Below are positions 54,815-64,000 of a stretch of DNA of 64,000 nucleotides, piece by piece. The notes under the pieces are model-generated. The model had not been told where the DNA came from. It was given only the letters and a program-made list of their open reading frames with translations, and made no database searches. Position 1 is the stretch's first letter. Each line of letters begins with the position of its first letter. The DNA comes from Maea johnstoni (taxonomy: Eukaryota; Annelida; Polychaeta; Spionida; Magelonidae), in contig OZ012690.1 in the NCBI GenBank assembly GCA_963942565.1, positions 6,319,174 through 6,383,173 of the forward strand, in the 5' to 3' direction. The translations under genes were made by a program, and so were the position numbers.

Positions 54815-56030
54815 TTATGATAGTCGATCCTCAACATCGCCAACTTCCTCGTATCGTACACAGTACGGACACTTGACCTCCACTACACCCTTACCACAGC
54901 AGTCACATGATACAAAAGAATCGGGTGATGCCTCTATATGAGGAAAAGATGGGTTTATTTCCAAACCACTTGGTCTGTTCTTGTGTTTGGTTTTCATGTC
55001 TTCACAATGTGCCTTGACTGCAGCTCTCTCATGGTCACAACCCCACTTTGTGGCATTATTTGAAAACTTCTGTGTGCTAAGGTAGCATATTACACTACGT
55101 GCTGGTTTTTCTATTGATGTTTTGCACACCCTCTTCATGCAGGAAGCAGTTATAGGGCCAGTCCATAATCTGTGCCAGGTCTTACTACTGGCCTGGTCCT
55201 GCGTGTCCATTTCCACGCGTTGGGCCTGATCTTCTGTGACCGTCATACTTTCAAAAATTTGATTGCAGTGACCTTGCAAGTCCTCGTAACACATCTCTTC
55301 ACATCGTTCTTCGTGCAGTTCAGAAAGAACCTGAGGGTACAAATTACCCATACACTTTAGTACGTAACCGTCACTGTAACCTGCCATTACCGATAACAGG
55401 GCAGGTTTTGTGCCTGTTTCACATAGCTTCCTTAAGAAAATTGACATTTCTGAAGAAGTAGAAGGTGGTATTTTTGGTAATTGCAGGCCAGATTTGCGTT
55501 AAATCAGTGCTTCGGGGGAATTTATGGTACAATCAAGTTTTTTTTATATGTTTCGCTGACTGGAAGTTAATATTACTGACAGTATCATATGGAACTTTTT
55601 TGATGCTTGAAGGTAGCATCCAACAGGCTGGTTCCTGGGTTACAGTCTTTGTAGCACGAATCTTGACCACAGCCTCCACATAGAAAAGCAGAGCCCCCAC
55701 AAGACTGCAGGCTTCGCCTAGGCCGGCCTTGCAGTTGCAATGTGCTGTTGAGATCGTCCCATCCGGCTTGGCGATTATCCCTGGCTTCAGCGGTGGGTCA
55801 TTCATCCTTTGAGAATGGCGAACACAAGCTCTCAAAACATTATGATTATTAATACTACAATGTTTCACATCCCTCACCCAACTGCAAACGAACTGGTCGT
55901 AGGCTTCTAGAGATTTGTATGCCTTAAAGTCTTCCAATGTATACGAACTACTTCCATTCACAAGATTATTAACAAAATCTGGATATGTAACATCAGGAAA
56001 GGAATCTATTTCGCCTGTCCAGACTATCAT
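54815..56030 (-). pseudogene. SWIM/YqaJ-nuclease family gene copy, broken
   Basis: Two frames on the minus strand belong to one family. 56030-55533 carries a SWIM-like zinc motif (AHCNCKAGLGEACSLVGALL, with the usual His replaced) after YKSLEAYDQFVCSWVRDV. 55447-54815 carries a YqaJ-type nuclease region: [66 protein letters not shown]. In this multi-copy family of marine invertebrates the two parts form one protein; here they are separated by breaks and the C-terminus is short. From memory, YqaJ proteins of this type occur with ISL2EU DNA transposons; that link is not tested here. Confidence 0.85.
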
Positions 56031-56097
56031 TTCAGCCTCATCTTATGGGTCTTTGTCACCAATCAACGCCAACTTTTCCAGATACTATAGAACAGGC

Positions 56098-56157
56098 AAA
56101 GTTCGCGAGTGCGATTATTTCGTAAATAAGCGATTTGATATCGCACTCGCGAACTTA
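56098..56157. repeat. Hairpin, 17-bp perfect stem
   Basis: AAGTTCGCGAGTGCGAT and its complement around a ~24-base loop, CpG-rich. Confidence 0.88.
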
Positions 56158-56269
56158 TCGCACGCGATCATTTGGTTGTTTAGTTACGCTTATATCCACC
56201 ACTGGAGGTGATGGTGCGTCAGTCGGTCAATTTCACCTCAAGACGGTCGAAGTTGAAACGAAGATAAAT

Positions 56270-56800
56270 ATGTCCAATAACTTCACAAAACTATTATCAT
56301 ATGATACATTGGTAACTTATGAATATGTTACCAATGTATGATATCATAATTCGCATGATTACATATTAAATTTCGGGGATATCTTTGCCAAGTTATAGAT
56401 TTCTTACGAGAAACAAGATGGCCGCCATCAATGTACAATAGGCGCTACCATGAAAGGAAGACGCCTGTTGCGATGGAAACAATTGATCAATTATCAACAT
56501 ACATATATGTGTATGTTGATAATCATCAGAATAATATTTATGATGAAGAAATTATGATATTGTTCCCGTTGGAAATTGAATATTTGCCAATTTATGGCAA
56601 TAGTTCAATTGGCAGTTGGAGATTATATACGGCAATACACCGGCATAGCGTGATTTTCACTCGTAGCCAGTCCGAGGCTGAAACGAAGAGAAATACATGC
56701 AATAACTTCACAAAACCATTATGATATGATACACCAGTAGTTGGTAACTTGTGAATAAGTTACCAAGGTATCATATCATAATTTGCATATTTACCTGGTC
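56270..56800. repeat. Two related palindromic repeats
   Basis: AATAACTTCACAAAAC, ATGATACA, then TTGGTAACTT and its inverse recur at about 56278-56350 and 56700-56785. Each is a hairpin around GTAACTT(A/G)TGAAT. A third hairpin (ATTATCAACATACA and its inverse) is at about 56490-56523. Confidence 0.8.
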
Positions 56801-57090
56801 CAATATTGGGGAAACTTGTGCCAAGTTATGGCCGCAAGATGGCCGGCGAAATTCAACATTTTTTGATTACTGTTTGATTCAATATATGGTGCTGTAGAAC
56901 TTGCTGGTTCGCAAAATAAAGTACACGCGAAAACCCAAAAAATCGGCTTTTTGCGAATTCTTTGTAGCGCGATATATACCTATTCTACGTACAGTACCTG
57001 ATTTTTGCCTTGTCTGTAAGTGTCTCCAGATATGGGACTCTCTCTTTTGTTTTTGATGCTGACATCTTTTCGCAACTATACTGTGACTAC

Positions 57091-58454
57091 TGTAATAACT
57101 TGTGTCCGCAGACACGGAGCTTCCGTTTACTTCAGATCAATTTGACACTCATTAACCTTATAAATCGGGCTAGGAAATATTAAGAAACATTTCAGGAAGT
57201 GGTGGAAGTGAAGAACAACACATCTTAATAAAATCATATACTTTATTTACATATTTACTTTTATACAACCGGCAACAATATTACGTCTGCTCACAATCAG
57301 CTACAAAAACGATCTTCCCCAAAACAACAGAAGCTTCTCTCAACAATGGAAAACGTGAGGACAATAAAAAACAACCATGGCAACAACAAAAGTAAAATGA
57401 TTTCCCTCCAAAACATAATGAAAAAGCATGGGAAAACTCATAAAATGAAATCAAGCAATCAGGAACTTAAAGGATAAAGAAATCAAACATGGACAAATAA
57501 ACAGAATAACATAAATGCTCTGACAAACAAAAGAAAGTATTTACATATAATATTTACAAGTTTAATTAATATAAAATCTTTATATATATTTCATCACATC
57601 ATCCTCTCTCTTAAAATTAAATATTATTTACAAAAGTTCTCTAGAGTCTCTGTATTCACTCGAAGTACAGACGGCAGGACTTGAGTCTGGCACCCTCGTA
57701 ACGTTCGTAGACTTTCACTGGCAGTCGGCTGTACTTTCTCTTCAGATGTCGGTAGTCGGGCTCTTGGGATGTCGTCGATGAATGGCTCGAACATGATGAC
57801 TGGGATGAGGTCGACCTTGCTGGGCTCGGAGGTTCCTGGCAGCGTCTGATATCCTTCCCGACACCAGGTCTGGCGATGATTAGTTTGATAGGAGTGCGTG
57901 GTGGTTCCGGCTCATCGTCCGTCACAGGACCCTCGGCATGTACCCACCGCTGCCACCATTGTAATAACTTGTGTCCGCAAACAAGGAGGTTCCGTTTGAT
58001 ACATCAGATCAATTTGACACTCATTAACCTTATAAATCGGGCTAGGAAATATTAAGAAACATTTCAGGAAGTGGTGGAAGTGAAGAACAACACTTCTTAA
58101 TAAAATCATATACTTTATTTACATATTTACTTACTTTTATACAACCGGCAATGATATTACGTCTGCTCACAATCAGCTCCAAAAACGATCTTCCCCAAAA
58201 CAACAGAAGCGTCTCTCAACCATGGAAAACGTGAGGACAATCAAAAACAACCATGGCAACAACAAAAGTAAAATGATTTCCCTCCAAAACATAATGAAAA
58301 AGCATGGGAAAACTCATAAAATGAAATCAAGCAATCAGGAACTTAAAGGATAAAGAAATCAAACATGGACAAATAAACAGAATAACATAAATGCTCAGAC
58401 GAGCTGAAAAGAAAGTATTTACGTATAATATTTACAAGTTTATATTTCATCACA
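57091..58454 (-). mobile_element. Short LTR retrotransposon fossil, probably Ty3/Gypsy-like
   Basis: Two long terminal repeats, 57091-57598 (508 bp) and 57960-58454 (495 bp), begin TG and end CA and differ by only a few percent, so the insertion is fairly young. CTAC flanks both sides (57087-57090, 58455-58458), a 4-bp target duplication. Read on the minus strand, a primer-binding-site-like TGGTGGCAGCGGTGGG lies one base after the first LTR (57943-57958), and a purine-rich tract AAGAGAGAGGA precedes the second. The internal part is only about 360 bp, with a Pro/Ser-rich reading frame and no polymerase. It is a non-autonomous, internally reduced copy. Confidence 0.9.
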
Positions 58455-59599
58455 CTACACTATAAGAAGAATCAGTAGATATGTGTCACCTGCACTCAGG
58501 GCTTCCTTTTAAGATATCTTTGATTGCTTGGTGGCCACTCGCACAATTTGCATAAATCAAATAACAACTCTGAGAACGATTGCTTTTTAATATATAATTA
58601 AACATGTGGAATAGGCAGCAAAAAAAGTCACTGCCATTCAACCGTTATTTTTCAAATATTCCCTCCAGTCTGGAAGAGCGAGTGGCCAGCTCCCACAATA
58701 AGCCACGTACTTAATGTGCTGGCAGACGATGTAATCACTGTAAAGTACTTGGTACAAGTGGACCTAGGACAAAGGCTATTTATAGATTTGATTGGGTTGG
58801 TGGCTTTTTTGATACGCTCGTTATCAAAATTTTAAAATACCCCTAAAGCACTGATTTCAGCCCAAAAAAGCACCCATATTTTCAATAAATGCTGACATTT
58901 TACCATCTATATTGAAAACACATTTTCAGGAGAAGTTAGTGGTTCCTGCTGACTCTTCCCTAGTCATTTTAGTTATGCCTTGAAACGAGATGAAGAACCA
59001 GCTCTTAACATTTCCCAACAAAAGTTTTACATTAGAACAGTTATCAACAATTTAATAGATAGATAAAAATAGTATACCACTAATTTCAAATAAGTTTTTA
59101 TATTGTGGCATACGCAGAGATAATATTCGAAAAATGTGACCCAATCACGGTCGGCAAATGACAAATGCGGAACTGTGAGTGGCTATAAAACAAGATGCGA
59201 AGAGGCCCATAGAGGTGTAAAGAGTACCTAATTCCGCAATGTGACAAAATAAAGAATATTTCTTTCAATAGAAATATTCTAAACTATTTACGATTTTGAT
59301 AAATTTATAGTTGAACAGTTTTATGCAAACATAACTTGCAAAAGTTAAAATGTGGTCAACTACTCTAAGCACATTACTGTTCACCAATCTACCTATAAAT
59401 AGCATGGCTTTAATAAGGCAAGCACAATCGCTGACTGTTGCGCTTCCCTCAGTTCCCTCTCGGTTTTCATCAGGAAGGGAGCGTGAGGAGAGTGCTAATG
59501 GCCATTTCTGCATGTCTGAAATGTGGTTCCTGCAGGGATAGGAAATATTCATCAATATGTTTTTGCATTTAATTTTGTGAACTGACTTGGGAATGTGAA
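58455..59599. other. Unassigned stretch
   Basis: No gene recognised. A 10-bp perfect hairpin (GAATATTTCT and its complement) lies at about 59254-59279. Confidence 0.4.
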
Positions 59600-61202
59600 A
59601 TATCCCTTACCGACAAAAAGGGGTCTAAGTGAAGAGAAATGTGAACATGTGGCGAACAGTATGCGAAGTAACGGCGAATATATACATACATGCGGATGCT
59701 CTTCATTGACTGTTCGCCGGTACTTCATTTTTCACATGCAAATGAGGCACGGTGAAGTAACGGCGAAGTGGTCTGCGAATATTCGCTGGAATATTCGCCA
59801 CATTGACCAGCGCGAATATTCGCCGACTGTTCGCCAGTTTCTTCACCGTGGCTCATTTGCATGTGAAAAATGAAGTATCGGCGAACATACGGTGAAGAGT
59901 GGCGAATATTCCTGCAAACTAAGAGTGGCGAATATTCCTGCGAACTAAGAGTGGCGAATATTCCTGCGAACTAAGAGTGGCAAATATTCCTGCGAACTTA
60001 ATTCTGCTGCTCGACTGGGTACTCAAACATCGGATGGAGTGTCATGCAATGTTCATATAAATGCTTGTTACCCTTACCATGGAGCAGCGGTTCTACAGCC
60101 TTTTTCCAGCAGCTTTTTACCATCCCCCCCCCCCCCTTCAAGTAAAATATATTCACTCTTCTGAGTGAAACAAATAAGACAATAAAACAGGCATTATTAT
60201 TTCCATTATTATTATATTATTATTGTAATTCGTACAATTATTATTATCATTTTTATCATTAATAGTAATAATAATAATATTAGTATTATCATCATTTTCA
60301 TTAATATCATTATCATATTACATCAAAACAGCTAGTTCAACCATGTATTTTTAGTTTCCTCATATTTGCACTTGCAAGGATTTTTCATGCAATCACACTG
60401 GACATATTTCATGTAAATATCCTAACATTTTGATCTTCTTGATAAAAAAATCTTGAGTGTAAGAATTATTGATTATATAATGATTCTTATTGCTTATAAC
60501 AGAGGGCCAGGGAGGAATTTCACTTACTTTCCTATGATTTATGCACCTTATTCCCTTAACATCACTCTGAAGTGCCATGCTGACTGCTACCTCTGAACGA
60601 AAGGCAGTCTGGCACAGTACAAGAGTGTGCCTCTAGAAATTGACCCACCCTCAAGGCCACTTGTAGGATTCCAAAATTAATAAAAATGTATCTAGATATG
60701 AGGTAACATTGTAAATATATGTCAATACTCCTTGGGGTACACAGTTGCAACAAATTAACAAGACTTAGGAATAATGAAACATTGTCTCTGAGGATTTCTC
60801 AAAGTGCATGTGACCTAGATCTCAAAGCCCTAACTGCGAACACTCTGCGAAGAGACAATTCTTTTAAGTCCACAGGGCGAACAGTCGGCGAACTGGCGAA
60901 GATGAAAATTTTACTAAGTCCTAACTGTGAACACTCTGCGAAGAGACAATTTTTCTAAGTCTACGGGGTGAACAGCCGGCGAACTGGCGAAGATGAAAAT
61001 TTTACCAAGTCCTAACAGCAAACACTCTGCAAAGAGACAATTCTTCTAAGTCCACAGGGTGAACAGTCGGCGAAGAGCTTATTGCCAGCCCAACAGCCTG
61101 CGAACTAACGGCGAACACCAACCGTGAAGACACTTGTTCGCCGTTACTTCACCAATAGTTCGCAGACTGTTCACATTTACTGAGCAGGTCCATAAGGGAT
61201 AT
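59600..61202. mobile_element. Palindromic GCGAAC-rich element
   Basis: The ends AATATCCCTTAC and TAAGGGATAT are inverted, and AAATGTGAAC...GAAGTAACGGCGAA near the left end pairs with TTCGCCGTTACTTC...GTTCACATTT near the right. Inside are an inverted pair at 59724-59748 and 59848-59872 (CTTCATTTTTCACATGCAAA), four 26-bp repeats at 59897-60000 (GAGTGGCGAATATTCCTGCG), and three 91-bp repeats from 60829, 60920 and 61011. A microsatellite-bearing middle part (about 60120-60320) may be a later insertion. No transposase was recognised. Confidence 0.8.
60190..60320. repeat. (ATT)n-rich microsatellite
   Basis: Imperfect ATT/ATC repeat. Confidence 0.85.
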
Positions 61203-62299
61203 GACTGATATACCATACAATCCTGCTATCTATATATAAAAAACATATAAAGTTTATTAGCATTTATTACTTCATTATTATCATCATTATTACTATCATT
61301 ATTTCTTTATTTTTGATTACTCTATAAAATGTATGTAAAGTGTTATCTATTTATTCTATATTGATCAACAGTTACCATTACGGCTCTTTCTAAAATATGG
61401 CAAATTTTGTAGCGGTATTTATTTAAAGTATCTTAATTCGCATGGCACCCAATCTCTCAAGCTATTGATGTGACTTTCGTTGCAATCAGTTTGATATAAT
61501 ATATAAGACAATCACGTAATATGAGCCTCACGAAAATTAAATATATATTTTTTTAAATTAAATGCATTGGTTACCTTTACTTTCTTTTGCTCCATTGTAG
61601 TAGATGAGAGACAAATAAAAAATGATAAAAGAGATTAAATCTAAAACAGGAAAAAGGTAATCGGGTCAATCAACATCAGGTTACAATCAGTCAGTCAGTC
61701 AAAATCACAAACGACAGGAATATCATTATATACATCTCTATTTGGCGACATAAGGATCACAAACAATGAGGAGTAATTCTCAGTATAAAGGCTTACAAAG
61801 GTACACATCACTGTGCACCATTGTGGTTTAAAATGGATTTAGGTTGGTATGTCGCAACCACTTTTTTTCATTTTCTTTGTGACAAATCGTTCGAGTTTGC
61901 TATTTAAACTTGGCAAACCTCTTTGGTGCACTAAGTAATGTATAGATGAACATACTTTTTGTCTCACTTCTGTAAAATGTTGATTTTGCCCATTAGGTTC
62001 CATTGTGAAATTTGCCCAATGCCAACAATACAAGTATGTCAGGAGGGTTGGGGGGGGGGGGGGGCGGAGCTGATGATAAATTTGTTATCCTCTTTGTAAA
62101 TAAAAAGATACGGCCTGGTGTCGGCAAGAAGCCAGCCATATCACACATTAATGCAAAGGATAACAAATATATTGATAAGAAAGACGTTTTGTTGAAGCCC
62201 ATGTATCCATTTCACTAAATGAGCAACACTACCAAATGTGTCGTGGATAATGAAAAAAACCTCCACACGGTTAAAATCTCATCTCATTAAATTGTATTG
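61203..62299. other. Unassigned stretch
   Basis: AT-rich with a short ATT/ATC repeat at about 61265-61305 and a G-run at 62050-62064. No gene recognised. Confidence 0.4.
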
Positions 62300-62314
62300 T
62301 TTCAAAACTATCGT

Positions 62315-62665
62315 CTTGAGTGTGTTGATTTTATAGAATCCAGAAATAGACATTTTAGTGTAAATAGCTTTTGGGAACTCTTTGAAAAGGTTCCTCCAGA
62401 CAGCATTTTATCTTATTTACATGAGATTGGTCTGTTTCACCGATTGTAAAACCTTTTAAGAATTTATTGTTTCTTTTGAAACAACCTGTTTTACGGAAAT
62501 TATATTTTGAAGTTGTTCATTGTTTTGTGATCATTTTTATTCATCTTTTGCTTTGATATTGTTTTGAACAATAACAAAGGACCATTGTTTTGCACAAATT
62601 GTATGGCGCTAAATGGCCTTTGTGTGCCGATGTGCCTTTAAGCAATCATTCATTCATTAAATAAA
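62315..62665 (+). mobile_element. Jockey-like LINE 3' end
   Basis: Encodes VDFIESRNRHFSVNSFWELF then EKVPPDSILSYLHEIGLFHR and L before a stop, the extreme C-terminus of the element at 47560. Its 3' UTR ends in TCATTCATTCATT. Confidence 0.85.
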
Positions 62666-63167
62666 GCATACAATTGCGCGAAATAAATGAAGGATGGTTG
62701 CTGAATAGGTTAAGATCTATACTTTCTTTTGTGAGGTGATCTGAGCATGAATGTGTTAATCTATATTGTGTTTATTATTAGGCACTTTTCATATGAACAC
62801 TGCCGAGGTTATAATCCGACTGGAGGCACGTATTGAGGTTGCCAGTGTCAGTATTAGGTGCGATATAGAATTCTTAAAGTAAGGGATTTAATCATCCCGT
62901 TGCACATGCATCTCAGTGCGTTTGATATGAGAGCAATCATAATAATGGTTCATTACTCTCACAGGTGCGATCAAGCGACGTGTCTATTTCCAAATAGTTT
63001 TTTAGGATAGGATTACATCTCTTGTATTGATAACCTATTTATCGGTGATGCTTAGATGTGAAATTGGTCAGTTGAAAGAATGAACATGGGAAGGGAAGAT
63101 TTGATTTACTGTTGTCGTGGTTATTGGAAGCTCATTAGGTACATCACTATCTGGAAGGTGAAGAAGT
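62666..63167. other. Unassigned stretch
   Basis: No gene or repeat recognised. Confidence 0.4.
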
Positions 63168-63439
63168 TTAGATGAATAAAAACAAATTGATATGAAACTA
63201 GCCAGTCAACCTAAACAAGCAGGCTGCGGCGAATAGCCCAAAAGTTACTTTTTACGCATGTTAGTGTGCAGCTTCCTCTGTAATGTGTAATGTAAATGAC
63301 CCAAGAGCCCTCATTGGTCTTTTTCTGCTAGTGACGTTACACTGAGGCCAGATTCGAGACCCTTGGGATAGCCAGGTCTTCACTATAGCGCATATAACAA
63401 TTGGTCTCTCGCTATGTATCCATTCTTTTATTCATCTAA
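63168..63439. repeat. Family-D MITE
   Basis: 272 bp in opposite orientation to 42392, with inverted ends TTAGATGAATAAAA and TTTTATTCATCTAA. Confidence 0.88.
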
Positions 63440-63767
63440 GTAGAAGATAGACTTAAACCTCATCGAAAACTTATCGAAAAGTGATTTAGAAATATTAGAA
63501 AAGGTTTTATTAATATATAGATAGTATTTCTTTTAAAATTTAGTTGGATTTCTGATCATATGTTTCATTCTACTTCTACTATAAATATCTATTTCAATTA
63601 GTTCTCAAAAGATATCCGGTGTTTGATTGAATCAACTGCCCTTACAGAGGGTATTTTTTCCCGTATTTATGCTGAATATTAGGAAATTGTCTGACTACTA
63701 ATTTGCTTTTCAATTTGACTTTGTTTAGTCTCCAAATCATCCTAAAGATGGTGAAGAGCGCAACACT

Positions 63768-63958
63768 ATGGAAAGACGTTCTTGCAGAAAAGCACTATTT
63801 GTCATTAATGATAAATGAATTGTCATTAATGACAATTCATTTATTATCAATGATAAATGAATTGTCATTAATGATAAATGGTAGGGCTATTTGTCATTAA
63901 TGACAATTCATTTATCATTAATGACAAAAAGTGCTTTTCTGTAAGAACGGCTATCCAT
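63768..63958. repeat. Foldback MITE with GTCATTAATGA repeats
   Basis: A 28-bp imperfect inverted end (core GTTCTTGCAGAAAAGCAC) encloses 191 bp. The interior is almost wholly ATTTGTCATTAATGA / TCATTAATGACAATT motifs in both orientations, so it can form several alternative hairpins. Confidence 0.93.
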
Positions 63959-64000
63959 AAAAAAGTACCCTTCTTTTACAAATCGCGGACATGCAGAGGT

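Noticed and set aside
55172-55360. Plus-strand frame over the YqaJ region
   Set aside because: Antisense shadow of the recognised minus-strand frame.

Overview
The window is animal nuclear DNA. It is AT-rich, with short exons, GT-AG introns, many simple repeats and a very high load of small DNA transposons. The two genes and the repeat types (animal-type malate synthase, YqaJ/SWIM family, jockey-like LINE) suggest a marine invertebrate. The species cannot be fixed from sequence alone.

Two host genes can be read exon by exon, and they point towards each other. The first is malate synthase on the + strand (10 exons, 4550-17557). It is partial at its 5' side, its catalytic motifs are intact, and it ends in -SKM, a peroxisome-type C-terminus. 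The second is CCDC22 on the - strand (17 exons, 45911 down to 23700). It encodes a complete 623-residue protein, close to the human length of 627. All 17 exons join in phase. About 6 kb of repeat-filled DNA separates the two 3' ends.

Layout: 1-4.5 kb holds microsatellites, a LINE fragment and MITEs upstream of, or intronic to, malate synthase. 4.5-17.6 kb is malate synthase, with a 13-copy minisatellite and many MITEs in its introns. 17.6-23.7 kb is intergenic MITE clusters. 23.7-45.9 kb is CCDC22, whose introns hold a 5'-truncated LINE with target-site duplications, a 2.4-kb transposon with repeated GTGACTCCGTAAC motifs, and a hAT-like foldback element nested in an older repeat. 46-49 kb holds palindromic elements and a decayed jockey-like LINE. 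50-56 kb holds exon-like pieces on the - strand (KMT5A-like SET, CARF-like N-terminus, a SWIM/YqaJ copy) around a near-perfect 957-bp tandem duplication of LINE sequence. 57.1-58.5 kb is a short LTR element. 59.6-61.2 kb is a palindromic GCGAAC-rich element. The last 3 kb holds LINE and MITE pieces.

The most unusual pattern is local tandem duplication across or beside exon-intron boundaries. It occurs in both genes, at least five times: a 46-bp acceptor unit x4, a ~45-bp polypyrimidine unit x3, a donor-containing exon end x2, a donor-containing 180-bp unit x4, and the CCDC22 terminal exon end x4. Small palindromic elements often sit within tens of bases of exon ends. At least 19 copies of one ~210-bp MITE family lie in 64 kb.
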